A stretch of DNA of 64,000 nt from Carbonatibacter sp965199245 (GTDB lineage: Bacteria > Pseudomonadota > Alphaproteobacteria > Kiloniellales > Kiloniellaceae): NCBI GenBank assembly GCA_965199245.1, contig CBDAQP010000001.1, positions 434,001-498,000 on the forward strand, read 5' to 3'. Under the pieces are notes generated by a model that saw nothing but the letters and a program-made list of their open reading frames with translations, ran no database searches and was not told the DNA's origin. Positions 1 to 8,684 of the stretch are shown here, one piece after another (the first letter of the stretch is position 1; every line of letters begins with the position of its first letter). A program made the translations under genes and the position numbers.

Positions 1-2
1 CC

Positions 3-659
3 AAAAGAGCATCCGAGGCCATCGACCTCGCCATTGACCGCGTGATGGACAAACACCGAACCGAAAAAAATCCGTCGGTTTTGTCCTCTATTGCCTTTGC
101 AGAACATCCCCATTCAATCGACCAAATTCGCGCCAATATCAAGGTCATCATCGGCGGCGGATTGAACGAACCGCGCGATTCCATTTTGACGACTGTTCTG
201 GGGCTGTTGCAAAATCCCGATCAACAGGCACAGGCACAGGCCAACCCGAAACTCTTTGCCGCCGCCTTTGAAGAAGCCATCCGCTGGGTCTCCCCCATCG
301 GTATGTACCCCAGGCGGGTAAGCGAAGAGAGCATTCTAGGCGATACAGAATTAAAAAAAGACGACCAACTGGGCATCTGCGTCGGGGCAGCCAACCGCGA
401 CCGGAGCCATTTCACAGACCCCGAAAAATTCGACCTCCATCGCCCCCGGGCGCAACATCTGGCCTTTGGCGCAGGGCCGCATTTTTGTGCAGGAACATGG
501 GTTGCGCGGCAAATGGTCGGTGAAATTGCCGTTCCCCTGCTCTTTGCCGCTCTGCCCAATCTACGCTTGAACGGTACACCACAAGAACGCGGTTGGGTTT
601 TTCGCGGGCCAGTGTCGCTTCCAGTCTGTTGGGATAAGGACAACACAAACAATGATTGA
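3..659 (+). CDS. Cytochrome P450, C-terminal part (5' end outside window)
   Basis: Monooxygenase, cut by the window start: the frame is open from base 3, so the in-frame ATG at 42 is not the real start. Seen: an I-helix-like stretch (IIGGGLNEPRDS), the K-helix ExxR (EAIR near base 271) and the haem loop FGAGPHFCAG near 465-494 with the cysteine thiolate ligand. About 218 codons are present, so roughly the N-terminal half is missing. The 3' end overlaps the ferredoxin start at 652 by 8 bases, which suggests translational coupling and that the ferredoxin is its electron donor. The substrate is unknown. A sulfatase and TRAP transporter downstream suggest that the cluster handles an imported organic, possibly sulfated, compound (inference). 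Confidence 0.93.
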   Translation, partial: KRASEAIDLAIDRVMDKHRTEKNPSVLSSIAFAEHPHSIDQIRANIKVIIGGGLNEPRDSILTTVLGLLQNPDQQAQAQANPKLFAAAFEEAIRWVSPIGMYPRRVSEESILGDTELKKDDQLGICVGAANRDRSHFTDPEKFDLHRPRAQHLAFGAGPHFCAGTWVARQMVGEIAVPLLFAALPNLRLNGTPQERGWVFRGPVSLPVCWDKDNTNND

Positions 660-972
660 ATTTACATTTATCGAACCAGACGGCACCGAGGTTCCGGTAC
701 ATGCCAAGGAAGGCGACAGCGTGATGAAGGTCGCCCTCGATCATGATGTTCAGGGCATCAACGCGGACTGCAACGGCTCTGCCGCCTGTGCTACCTGTCA
801 TGCCTTTTTTGCTGATGAAATCCTCGCTGACCTCCCGCCAATGGACGAAAACGAAGACGACCTACTCAGCTTTGCCGCCAGTGAACGCCAATCCGGTAGT
901 CGCCTCAGCTGTCAGGTTTTGGTGTCTGCTGCCCTTAGTGGGCAAAAAATTACCCTGCCTCCTGAACAATAA
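652..972 (+). CDS. 2Fe-2S ferredoxin, adrenodoxin/putidaredoxin type
   Basis: A 106-residue electron carrier. Cysteines at 40, 46, 49 and 87 give the C-x5-C-x2-C-x37-C spacing of adrenodoxin-type [2Fe-2S] ferredoxins that feed bacterial class I P450s. The acidic stretch at residues 64-71 (MDENEDDL) matches the partner-binding helix of that family. The start overlaps the P450 stop, so the two are probably translated together. No ferredoxin reductase is seen nearby; one must lie outside the window or be shared. The family and role are clear; the exact P450 substrate is not. Confidence 0.93.
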   Translation: MIEFTFIEPDGTEVPVHAKEGDSVMKVALDHDVQGINADCNGSAACATCHAFFADEILADLPPMDENEDDLLSFAASERQSGSRLSCQVLVSAALSGQKITLPPEQ

Positions 973-979
973 AGATTCC

Positions 980-2655
980 ATGACCAAAACGGCGAAAAAC
1001 ATCCTCTTCATCATGTACGACCAGTTGCGCTGGGACTATTTGGGCTGTGCGGGTCATCCACACCTGAGAACACCGCATTTTGATCGAGTGGCGGCGATGG
1101 GAGTGCGTTTTACCAATGCCTATGTGCAATCCCCCATCTGCGGGGCATCGCGCATGAGCTTTTATACCGGACGCTATGTCTCCTCCCACGGGGCGCAGTG
1201 GAATGGTTTTCCTCTCAGGGTTGGTGAAATGACCTTGGGCGACCACCTGCGCCAGCAAGGCATGGACTGCTGGCTGGTCGGCAAAACCCACATGACCGCA
1301 GATGTCGCGGGCATGGAACGGCTGGGACTTGAACGCGACAGCATCATCGGGGCGCGGCAGGCCGAATGCGGTTTTGATCCGTGGGTGCGCGACGACGGCC
1401 TCTGGTCCGAAGGCCCTGACGGGTTTTATGACAAAAAGCCCTCGCCCTATAACGCCTATCTCAAATCCAAAGGCTACGACAGCCCCAACCCTTGGGCCGA
1501 TTTTGCCAATGCGGGGCTTGAGGGCGATGATCTAGCTTCTGGCTGGTTTTTTTGCAATGCAGACAAACCTGCCAACATTCGCGAAGAAGACAGCGAAACG
1601 CCGTGGCTCACACGCCAGGCTATCGACTTTATGGAAAAAAATAATGGCCCTTGGTGCGCCCATGTCAGCTATATCAAACCGCATTGGCCCTATATCGTCC
1701 CCGCACCCTATCATAATTTCTTTGGCCCCGATCACGTCCCCGCGCCTGTACGTGCGGCAATTGAACGAGAAAACCCGCACCCCGTTTTTGCGGCTTGGAT
1801 GGATGGGAAAATTGCCCGCGCGTTCCAACAAAACAGCGTACGCGAAAAAGTCATTCCAACCTATATGGGCCTGATTAAACAGTGCGATGACCAGTTGGGC
1901 CACCTGCTGAATTATCTGGATCACAATGGCGCGATGGACAACACGATGATTGTCCTGACCTCTGATCACGGCGATTATCTGGGCGATCACTGGCTGGGGG
2001 AAAAAGACCTATTCCACCAACCATCAGTCAAAATTCCCCTCATTATCTATGATCCCTCCGACACTGCCGCCACGACCCGGGGGACAACCTGCAATGCCTT
2101 GGTTGAAAGCATTGATCTGGCAGCGACCTTTATCGAGACCGCCGGAGGGACGGTTCCAGACCATATTGTTGAGGGACGTTCGCTCTTGCCATGGCTTCGG
2201 GGGAAACACCGGAAAACTGGCGCGATGTAGTCATCAGTGAATATGATTACTCCGCCCGGCCCCAGTGTGATGAACTTGACCTTGCCCCGCGCGATGCGCG
2301 ACTCTTTATGGTTTTTGACGGACGTTTTAAGCTCATTCATGCCGAAGGCGGCTTTCGTCCCATGTTCTTTGACCTCGCAAACGACCCCGAGGAATTTATC
2401 GACCTTGGTCAAGACGCAGGCTATCGCGTTAAAATCAACCGCCTCTACGACCATCTGACCCAGTGGGGCCGCCGCCTGTCCCAGCGCATCACGCGCTCTG
2501 ATGCTGATATTATCGCTATGCGCGGCAGGTCTGCACGGTGCGGCGTTCTGCCATTTCTTGAAACAGGCGATGAGGTTCCCTCGGAACTAACCGCAAAATA
2601 TCGCGGCCCGGCAAGGCAAAGTTTTGTTCAGAACGAGGCAGGCGCGGATGACTAG
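980..2655 (+). pseudogene. Sulfatase (arylsulfatase/choline-sulfatase superfamily), one-base frameshift
   Basis: Start at ATG 980, eight bases after the ferredoxin stop. Metal-binding region near residues 11-18 (IMYDQLRW); the formylglycine motif C54-G-A-S-R58 fits C-x-[PA]-x-R, followed by the helper stretch TGRY. A second metal site is SDHGDYLGDH. The frame breaks at a run of five G (2199-2203): upstream reads ...LLPWLRG and then stops at 2230, while downstream ETPENWRDVVISEYDYS continues in another frame to the stop at 2655. One extra G restores a continuous protein of about 558 residues, a normal length for the family. This could be a real null mutation or a base-calling error. The function would be hydrolysis of a sulfate ester; the substrate is unknown. 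Confidence 0.88.
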
Positions 2656-2820
2656 GGTCTGTTCTCATGGCCTCCGGTGCCGGGGAATTGCTGATGAGAA
2701 TCGCCAACCGGATAACGGGCGGCATGACGGGCAGATCGAACTGCACCCCGGTGCTGTGCGCTATTACAAGGAAATCGGTGCGCTTTAACAACTCACAAAC
2801 CATTAGGGAGATCATAAAAA

Positions 2821-3843
2821 ATGAGAAAATGCTACACACTATGCGCGATAGTGCTTGCCACCTGTTTTGGATGGAACGCCACGGCAACGGTTGCAGAATA
2901 CAAACTGACAATTTCAAGCTGGGGGCCACCGACCCATGGGTGGAATGAAAAAATGTGGCCCCGCTTTGTGACAATGGTTGAAGAGGCCACAAATGGGAAG
3001 GTTACGGCTGAACTCAAACTGGGCCTCGCCCCGCCCCCCGCCCAGATGGATTTGGTCATGGACGGCGCGGCTGATCTCTCTGTCATCTTTCACGGCTACC
3101 AGCCCGGGCGTTTTGTCACGACAAAACTGGCCGAACTTCCCGGCTACAACGGAACCTCAGAGGCCGCATCGGTTGCACACTGGCGGGTCTATAACAAGAC
3201 ACTGCACAAAGCTAACGAGCATCGCGGCGTCAAGCTGATCGGCCTGCTGGTTCACGGGCCTGCACAACTGCATTCCAACCAAACCGTCACAACCCTCAGC
3301 CAAATTGCCGATATGAAACTGCGCGTCCCGGGTGGAGTGGGCGGCGATGTCGCCGCCGCCCTGAAGGCCACAGGCATTCAAATTCCAGCCTCCAAAGCCT
3401 ATGAGGCACTGGCCTCCAACACAGCAGATGGCATCACAATTGCGGTAGAGGCGCGCAAGGGCTGGCGTCTGACCGAAGTAGCGAAAAACATGTACTGGAT
3501 GCCCGGCGGTCTCTATCGCGGGTCGTTCGGGTTGATTATGAGCAAGGATGTCTTTGCCGACCTGCCCGCCGACCTCCAGACAGCCCTGGAGGACAGGGTC
3601 TTTGGCGAACCCTTGAGCCGGATGGCGGGGGCTATGTGGGATGAAATTGACCAGACTGGAATAGAGGCAACAAAATCAACCGCCGATAACGCCATCCACC
3701 GCGCAACCGCCGCAGATGTGGCCGCTTTTAAGAAAATTGCCGCAAAAATCCGCACAGATGTCATTGCCGAAGTCACCGAAAAAACTGGTGTTAATGCCCG
3801 CACGGCAGTGGCGGACATCCAAACGGAAATGACCCGGAACTAG
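2821..3843 (+). CDS. dctP: TRAP transporter periplasmic substrate-binding protein (DctP family)
   Basis: A 340-residue solute receptor for a TRAP (tripartite ATP-independent periplasmic) importer. A hydrophobic signal peptide (about residues 1-25) precedes a mature start like that of DctP proteins (YKLTISSWGPPTHGW). The central region has the conserved LRVPGG segment and the arginine-containing ligand region. Start ATG 2821 follows the ribosome site GGGAG at about 2808-2812. It is followed by dctQ and dctM, so the operon is P-Q-M. A strong hairpin separates it from dctQ. The ligand cannot be read from sequence; the sulfatase/P450 neighbours suggest an organic acid or sulfo-compound (inference). 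Confidence 0.92.
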   Translation: MRKCYTLCAIVLATCFGWNATATVAEYKLTISSWGPPTHGWNEKMWPRFVTMVEEATNGKVTAELKLGLAPPPAQMDLVMDGAADLSVIFHGYQPGRFVTTKLAELPGYNGTSEAASVAHWRVYNKTLHKANEHRGVKLIGLLVHGPAQLHSNQTVTTLSQIADMKLRVPGGVGGDVAAALKATGIQIPASKAYEALASNTADGITIAVEARKGWRLTEVAKNMYWMPGGLYRGSFGLIMSKDVFADLPADLQTALEDRVFGEPLSRMAGAMWDEIDQTGIEATKSTADNAIHRATAADVAAFKKIAAKIRTDVIAEVTEKTGVNARTAVADIQTEMTRN

Positions 3844-3874
3844 GGGTCTCATCTGTAAAGTCTCGTTGTAAAAT

Positions 3875-3904
3875 CCGGGGCGGGGAAGGTTTTTTCCGCC
3901 CCGG
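3875..3904 (+). terminator. Intercistronic hairpin between dctP and dctQ
   Basis: A perfect 9-bp inverted repeat (CCGGGGCGG at 3875-3883, CCGCCCCGG at 3896-3904) with a 12-base loop lies 31 bases after the dctP stop and 22 bases before dctQ. There is no U tract after the stem, so it is more likely a partial attenuator or 3' mRNA stabiliser than a full terminator. That would keep binding-protein mRNA above permease mRNA (inference). Confidence 0.6.
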
Positions 3905-3926
3905 TGCTAGACAGGATAGCAATCTA

Positions 3927-4430
3927 ATGCGTTATTTTTGTTTTTTTTTAGCGCGGATTCCGGTTTTCGTTGCCTCTGCGGCTCTCTTCGTCTTGATGGG
4001 TTTAACCTTTTGCGATGTTCTGTTCCGTTCGCTGTTGAACGCCCCCATTGAGGCCGCGACCGAAGTGACACGTTTGCTCATGGCGGTGATTGTTTTTTCG
4101 GTTCTGCCGCTGGTCTCGGTTCAACAAAAACACATTGCCGTTGATCTTTGTGATGGTCTTTTCCAACTTTTACACCTTGAACGTCTGCGCGATAGCTTGT
4201 TGTTTTTGATCTGCGGTGTCTTGATAGTCTGGCCGGCTTGGCGGGTGATGGTGCTGGCAGAACGGGCGCGAGACTATGGCGATGTGACCGAGTACCTCGG
4301 CATTCCAGCCTTTTGGGTTGGCTGGTTTATCGCCCTGACACTGGGGGCCACTGCAACTGCCTTGGTTATTCATGGCCTGCGGACTCTTCTTTCCCGTTCC
4401 TCTAACTCCAGTGCGGGGGGCCAACAATGA
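3927..4430 (+). CDS. dctQ: TRAP transporter small permease (DctQ family)
   Basis: A 167-residue inner-membrane protein with four predicted hydrophobic segments (about residues 7-30, 48-68, 88-108, 130-152), the topology of DctQ. The segment EAATEVTRLLMA after helix 1 is typical of the family. The start at 3927 has a weak ribosome site. The stop overlaps the dctM start at 4427 (ATGA). It forms the membrane complex with DctM and stabilises it; it has no transport activity on its own in known systems. Confidence 0.9.
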   Translation: MRYFCFFLARIPVFVASAALFVLMGLTFCDVLFRSLLNAPIEAATEVTRLLMAVIVFSVLPLVSVQQKHIAVDLCDGLFQLLHLERLRDSLLFLICGVLIVWPAWRVMVLAERARDYGDVTEYLGIPAFWVGWFIALTLGATATALVIHGLRTLLSRSSNSSAGGQQ

Positions 4431-5768
4431 CCGCCGCCGTGATTGGTTTTTTTGCTGTTTTAGTTCTGGTGTTGTTGCGTATGCCCATCGCCTTTGCCAT
4501 GGGCTTTGTCGGTGTTTTGGGGTTCGCGTGGGAGCGGGGCGGTTCGACTGTGTCTGAGCGGGGATTGAAGGCGGCCCTGTCGATGGTCAGCCGCCAAACC
4601 ATGGACACGGCCCAAGATTACAGCCTGAGCGTTATTCCTCTATTTATTTTGATGGGCTTTTTTGTCAACAAGGGCGGCATGGCGCGTGATCTCTATCGCC
4701 TGTCCAATGCCTTTTTAGGTCACTTTCGCGGCGGGGTTGGCGATGGCGACTGTTGCCGCCTGTGGCGGTTTTTCAGCGATTTGTGGGTCATCACTAGCCA
4801 CAGCCGCCACAATGTCCAAGGTCGCCATGCCCGAAATGCGCCGCTATGGCTACGCCGATACCCTGTCCACCGCCGCGATTGCTGCTGGCGGGACGCTCGG
4901 CATCTTGATCCCGCCCTCGGTGGTTTTGGTGATCTATGGCCTCTTGACCGAAAGCTCCATTGGCAAGCTCTTCATGGCAGGTGTTTTGCCCGGTCTGTTG
5001 GGAATTTTCTTTTACCTGCTGGCCGTGCGCTGGAGTGTCTGGCGCACCCCACAGGCCGGCCCGGCAGGACAACGGGCCAGCACTCGCGAACGGCTTGAGG
5101 CCTTACGCGCGGTGTGGGCAGTGCTCTTGCTGTTTTTCCTCGTCATCGGCGGACTTTATGGGGTCTTTGACGTTGCGCCGCTGAACCTGACCTTTTCCCC
5201 GACTGAGGCCGCAGGAATGGGCGCAACAGGGGCCTTTGTCATTGCCCTGTTGCGCGGGGGCCTGAGCCTTGAATCCGTTTTTGAAGTGCTCAAAGAAACC
5301 ACCCTGACCACCGCCGCACTCTTTACCGTGCTGATCGGGGCGCAAACCTTTTCCAACTTCATCAACCTCGCCGGACTACCCGAAGCCTTGATTGCGTTGG
5401 TAACGGCCTTTGACGTTCCAGCCTTTGTCGTGATGGGGATGATCCTGTGCATTTATTTGATTTTGGGCTGTGTTTTTGAATCGCTGTCGATGATGCTATT
5501 GACCGTGCCGATTTTTTTCCCCCTCGTGACATCGCTCGGCTATGATTCTATCTGGTTCGGAATCGTAGTGGTGGTCGTCACGGAAATTTCCCTCATCACC
5601 CCACCCATTGGCCTGAATGTCTTTGTCCTCAAGGGCGTTGTTGGCTCTGTGTCCACCGCCACTATTTTTCGCGGTGTCACTCCCTTTTGGATCGCCGACA
5701 TTCTGCGACTCGCTCTCTTGGTCTTGGTTCCGTGGCTTGTTCTGGTTTTACCCCAACAGATGGGATAG
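4427..5768 (+). pseudogene. dctM: TRAP transporter large permease (DctM family), one-base frameshift
   Basis: The transport subunit. The first frame begins at ATG 4427 and reads well through YSLSVIPLFILMG and FLGHFRGG. It then leaves the family at a run of four G (4733-4736), while the correct continuation LAMATVAACGG, followed by GGTLGILIPPS, runs in another frame to the stop at 5768. Removing one G restores an unbroken protein of about 446 residues, the usual DctM size. The C-terminal half keeps family signatures (LLTVPIFFPL, ITPPIGLNVFVLKG). It is either inactive or a sequencing error. The nearby sulfatase has the same kind of lesion. Confidence 0.87.
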
Positions 5769-6246
5769 AGTTTTTTTATCTGGCAGTTCAGATCAAGTCC
5801 TCAAACCTGGGCGCAGATCTTGGAACTTGATCTAACCTGTCGGAGACGATGGGCGGGGAGCAGTTGACACAGGTTTAGTGCCCGCATAACGGGGCGTTTT
5901 TGTGACTGCTGTCAGGCTCACCTGTTGCGGATCCGTTTCCAATCTTTTGTGCCGGAACATCCGGACAGTGGTTCGGTAAGTGCTCGAAAAGCAAAGCTTA
6001 CCCACACACAGGCGGTTTTTCCTGTCCCTGTTGCACAGGAGGATTAAACCATGAGGACAGCGCAACGTCACGTTACAGTTGCAAGCGAGTGTCATGATCC
6101 ACCTTAACAGCTACGGCGGAACTATCACATCATGATTATATTGTTTAATTAACAATTAAAGACTTTTTCATAAATTTTCCTCGACAGGGGCCCATGTCGT
6201 ATCTCGCATGCGCCCCTGTTGGCTAGGGTGCCTTTTGCAGGAGTTT
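5769..6246. other. Intergenic stretch with a possible aldehyde dehydrogenase 3' remnant
   Basis: No intact gene. On the plus strand, around 6058-6135, the frame reading VMIHLNSYGG ends in a stop and resembles the C-terminal part of aldehyde dehydrogenases. Bases 6094-6120 match 13087-13113, inside the intact dehydrogenase gene, at 24 of 27 positions, in the same orientation. The rest (5769-6050) shows nothing recognisable. It may be the relic of an older dehydrogenase gene, or a recombination footprint at the edge of the 6.2-13.2 kb block. Confidence 0.4.
6184..6219 (-). terminator. Hairpin downstream of the aminotransferase gene
   Basis: Inverted repeat ACAGGGGC (6184-6191) / GCCCCTGT (6212-6219), extended inward by CATG/CATG after one mismatch, with a 10-base loop. 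It lies 28 bases beyond the aminotransferase stop on the minus strand. No clean U tract follows, so termination is probable but not certain. Confidence 0.5.
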
Positions 6247-7602
6247 TTATACTTCTGTACGAAACCCCTGATCTAGAGCGTTCAGAATAGTCTGAACATC
6301 TTCTGCGCTGAGCACAAGTGGTGGGGAGAGAATAATTGTATTGCCGGAGACACGCACCATTGCTCCTTGTTCATAGGTAGTGCGGTGGATACGATTGATT
6401 GTTTTCTGGTCAATCGGGGCTTTCGTGGCTCGGTCTGCCACCAGTTCCAGTGCACACATCAACCCGTGCCCGCCACGCACATCACCGATTGCCGTGTATT
6501 TCTCCTGAAGTTTCTGTAATCCTGCGAATAGTTCTGCTCCCCGTGCAGCGGCGTTGTCTGTGACCTTTTGCCGCTGTGTTTCCTGTAGGCAGGCAATAGC
6601 GGCAGCGGCCCCGACCGGGTGCCCTGAGTAAGTGTAACCTGAACCAATGTCTCCTCTGTCTGACCTGTCGCTCTCAAAAAGTGTGGCAATGTGGTCGGCA
6701 ATCATGACGGCACCAAAGGGAAAATAGCCGTTTGTAATGGCCTTGGCGGTACACATGAGGTCTGGTTGAACTCCCCAGTGGCGTGAACCGGTCCAGCTTC
6801 CGGTTCGACCAAAGGCGGTAATGACTTCGTCAGCGATCAACAGAATTCCGTATTTTGAACATATATCGCGTACACTTGGCATAAAGCTTTCATGCGGTGG
6901 AATGACACCCCCCGCCCCCAAAATCGGCTCCATGATGAAGGCTGCGATGGTTGCAGGGTTCTGGTATTTGATTTCATCCTCCAGTGCGGCAAGGCAAAGC
7001 TGTGCCAGGCGTGCAGGATCTGATTCATCGAAGGGATTGCGATAACTGCAGGGGGCTGGAATGTGGAAGCAACCAGGCATCAGGGGTTCATAGGCGTTGC
7101 GGAACTTACTATTTCCGTTGACAGAAGCACCGCCTGTATGGGTGCCGTGATAGCCTTTTTTCAGGCTGAGATACTTCACACGTCCAGCTTCGCCACGTAG
7201 CTTGTGGTATTGGCGTGCCAGACGGAGTGAAACTTCAACGCTGTCTGAGCCGCCAGAGGTAAAGAAAGCCCGAGACATCCCGTCAGGTGCAAAGAAATCT
7301 TTCAATAGGGTACTGAGTTCAATGACAGCATCGTTGGAGGTCCCACGGAAAGTTGAGTAGTAGGGCAGTTTGTCCAGCTGGTCACAGATGGCCTGTTTTA
7401 CGGTTGCGCAGGAGTATCCCAGGTTGACATTCCACAGTCCACCTACTGCATCAACAGTTTCGTGACCATCAATATCAACGATACTGACACCTTTACCCCT
7501 GACAATGATATCTGGCGGGCTAGTGATACTAATTGCCGGGTGTGCCATGGGGTGCCAGAAGGCGCGCGCGTTATTTTCCTTGAGGAAGTTTGATTTGGTC
7601 AT
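6247..7602 (-). CDS. Class III PLP-dependent aminotransferase
   Basis: A 451-residue fold-type I transaminase. The N-terminus (ARAFWHPMAHP, then VDAVGGLWNVNLGYS) resembles taurine:pyruvate and omega-amino-acid:pyruvate aminotransferases. The cofactor site LLIADEVITAFGRTG and the lysine region CTAKAITNGYFPFGAV are intact. Start ATG 7602 is chosen because AGGATAATACC precedes it and the upstream in-frame extension is not family-like. It follows the IclR gene by only a few bases, so the two are co-transcribed. Likely reaction: transfer of an amino group from an imported amine to pyruvate, giving an aldehyde that the downstream dehydrogenase could oxidise (inference). The substrate is not identifiable. 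Confidence 0.9.
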   Translation of the reverse strand: MTKSNFLKENNARAFWHPMAHPAISITSPPDIIVRGKGVSIVDIDGHETVDAVGGLWNVNLGYSCATVKQAICDQLDKLPYYSTFRGTSNDAVIELSTLLKDFFAPDGMSRAFFTSGGSDSVEVSLRLARQYHKLRGEAGRVKYLSLKKGYHGTHTGGASVNGNSKFRNAYEPLMPGCFHIPAPCSYRNPFDESDPARLAQLCLAALEDEIKYQNPATIAAFIMEPILGAGGVIPPHESFMPSVRDICSKYGILLIADEVITAFGRTGSWTGSRHWGVQPDLMCTAKAITNGYFPFGAVMIADHIATLFESDRSDRGDIGSGYTYSGHPVGAAAAIACLQETQRQKVTDNAAARGAELFAGLQKLQEKYTAIGDVRGGHGLMCALELVADRATKAPIDQKTINRIHRTTYEQGAMVRVSGNTIILSPPLVLSAEDVQTILNALDQGFRTEV

Positions 7603-7606
7603 GGTA

Positions 7607-8392
7607 TTATCCTTTCTGTATTTCAGAGTACGCGCCATTGCAGGCAGGAAATGTTCCGCCCCAGTTGTGCGTGATTTCCCGAGCGGCCTTTGCGAGGTTC
7701 TGGAAAATAATGCGTTCAAGGTCTTGGGTCATCCGACGGGCAACGCTCGCCACGGCGACTGTTCCCGCCAGGAATCCCGACGCCTCGTAGAGGGGGGCGG
7801 CAATGCCGAAAACATCTTCGTCAAATCCGCGATCAGAAATACCAAATCCCGTTGCACGCGCCTTTTCCACAAGTGCGCCCAGATCATCCCTGTGCGTTCT
7901 GGTGTACGGGGTGTAGTGTTTCAGACGAGCCGAGGACAAGCTTTCCAGAAGGGACGATGGACCAAAAGTGAGAGCGCAAATCCCCGATGCTGTGGCGTGG
8001 AGCGGTAACTGTGCCACGTCAACTGTGGCTCGGGTTCTGTGGTCAGTTGATACCTCACAGGCAAGTGTGTGCAGGCATGACCCTGATAAAACAGCAACAT
8101 GTGCTGTTTCCCCTGTGGATTTTGCAAGCCGCTTCAGGGCTGGAAGGGTTCCGACCCGGCGTGGAACAGTGTGTTCCCTGAGCCAGGCCAGATGGAGAAC
8201 GCCCGGACCAATGCGCCAAGCCTTCGTCGCTGGATTCTGCTCCACAAATCCACAGGCCTCAAGTGCGGATAGATAGCGGTAGGTTGTCGCCTTGTCCCGC
8301 TGGGCCATACAGCAGAGTTTTGCCAAGCCGATCTCAGGTGTCTGCGTTGAAAAAAAATCAAGTATTCCAATAGCTTTTTCAACTGTTGTCAT
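7607..8392 (-). CDS. IclR-family transcriptional regulator
   Basis: 261 residues. An N-terminal winged helix-turn-helix (about 1-65, containing RDKATTYRYLSALEACGFV) is followed by the IclR effector domain (about 80-250, with HATASGICAL and GFGISDRGFDEDVFGIAAPL). It is divergent from the transporter genes and directly upstream of the aminotransferase, so it probably controls both directions from the 8393-8684 intergenic region. The effector is presumably the transported compound or a breakdown product (inference). Confidence 0.92.
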   Translation of the reverse strand: MTTVEKAIGILDFFSTQTPEIGLAKLCCMAQRDKATTYRYLSALEACGFVEQNPATKAWRIGPGVLHLAWLREHTVPRRVGTLPALKRLAKSTGETAHVAVLSGSCLHTLACEVSTDHRTRATVDVAQLPLHATASGICALTFGPSSLLESLSSARLKHYTPYTRTHRDDLGALVEKARATGFGISDRGFDEDVFGIAAPLYEASGFLAGTVAVASVARRMTQDLERIIFQNLAKAAREITHNWGGTFPACNGAYSEIQKG

Positions 8393-8561
8393 ATGTGCAA
8401 TCCTCTCTAATAGAGTTTGATTCTCTGCCTAAGATTGTCAAGAATCAGATGGAAAAGCAATCATAAATAAAATAAAGGTTCATTATACAAAACATTAACA
8501 CGTTAAAAAATGCCTTGACAAGTCATTTCCTGAAGTGTTTCCTGTCCAGAAAATAAAATAC

Positions 8562-8580
8562 TGGTTTGATTTATAAACCA
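8562..8580. promoter_or_regulatory. Candidate operator in the divergent IclR/tctC intergenic region
   Basis: Inverted repeat TGGTTT (8562-8567) / AAACCA (8575-8580), spaced by seven bases, in the AT-rich region between the iclR and tctC starts. IclR proteins often bind short palindromes of this kind. A TTGACA hexamer occurs at 8515-8520, but no convincing -10 follows. This is only a candidate. Confidence 0.25.
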
Positions 8581-8684
8581 TTAAAGACAGACTTGAGAGG
8601 CGTACTTTGAAAAACAGGCAAAGCAAGATGGGTGCCTGAGGGGTGGTTCACTCGTTGATGCCAGATAGTGAAGGAAAATCTACG

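Noticed and set aside
412..801. Minus-strand frame across the P450/ferredoxin junction
   Set aside because: Shadow of two well-supported plus-strand genes.
743..979. Sulfatase start at 743
   Set aside because: The upstream part overlaps the ferredoxin in another frame; family similarity begins at ATG 980.
5832..6095. Small minus-strand gene after dctM
   Set aside because: No recognisable motif or ribosome site; overlaps the plus-strand ALDH remnant.
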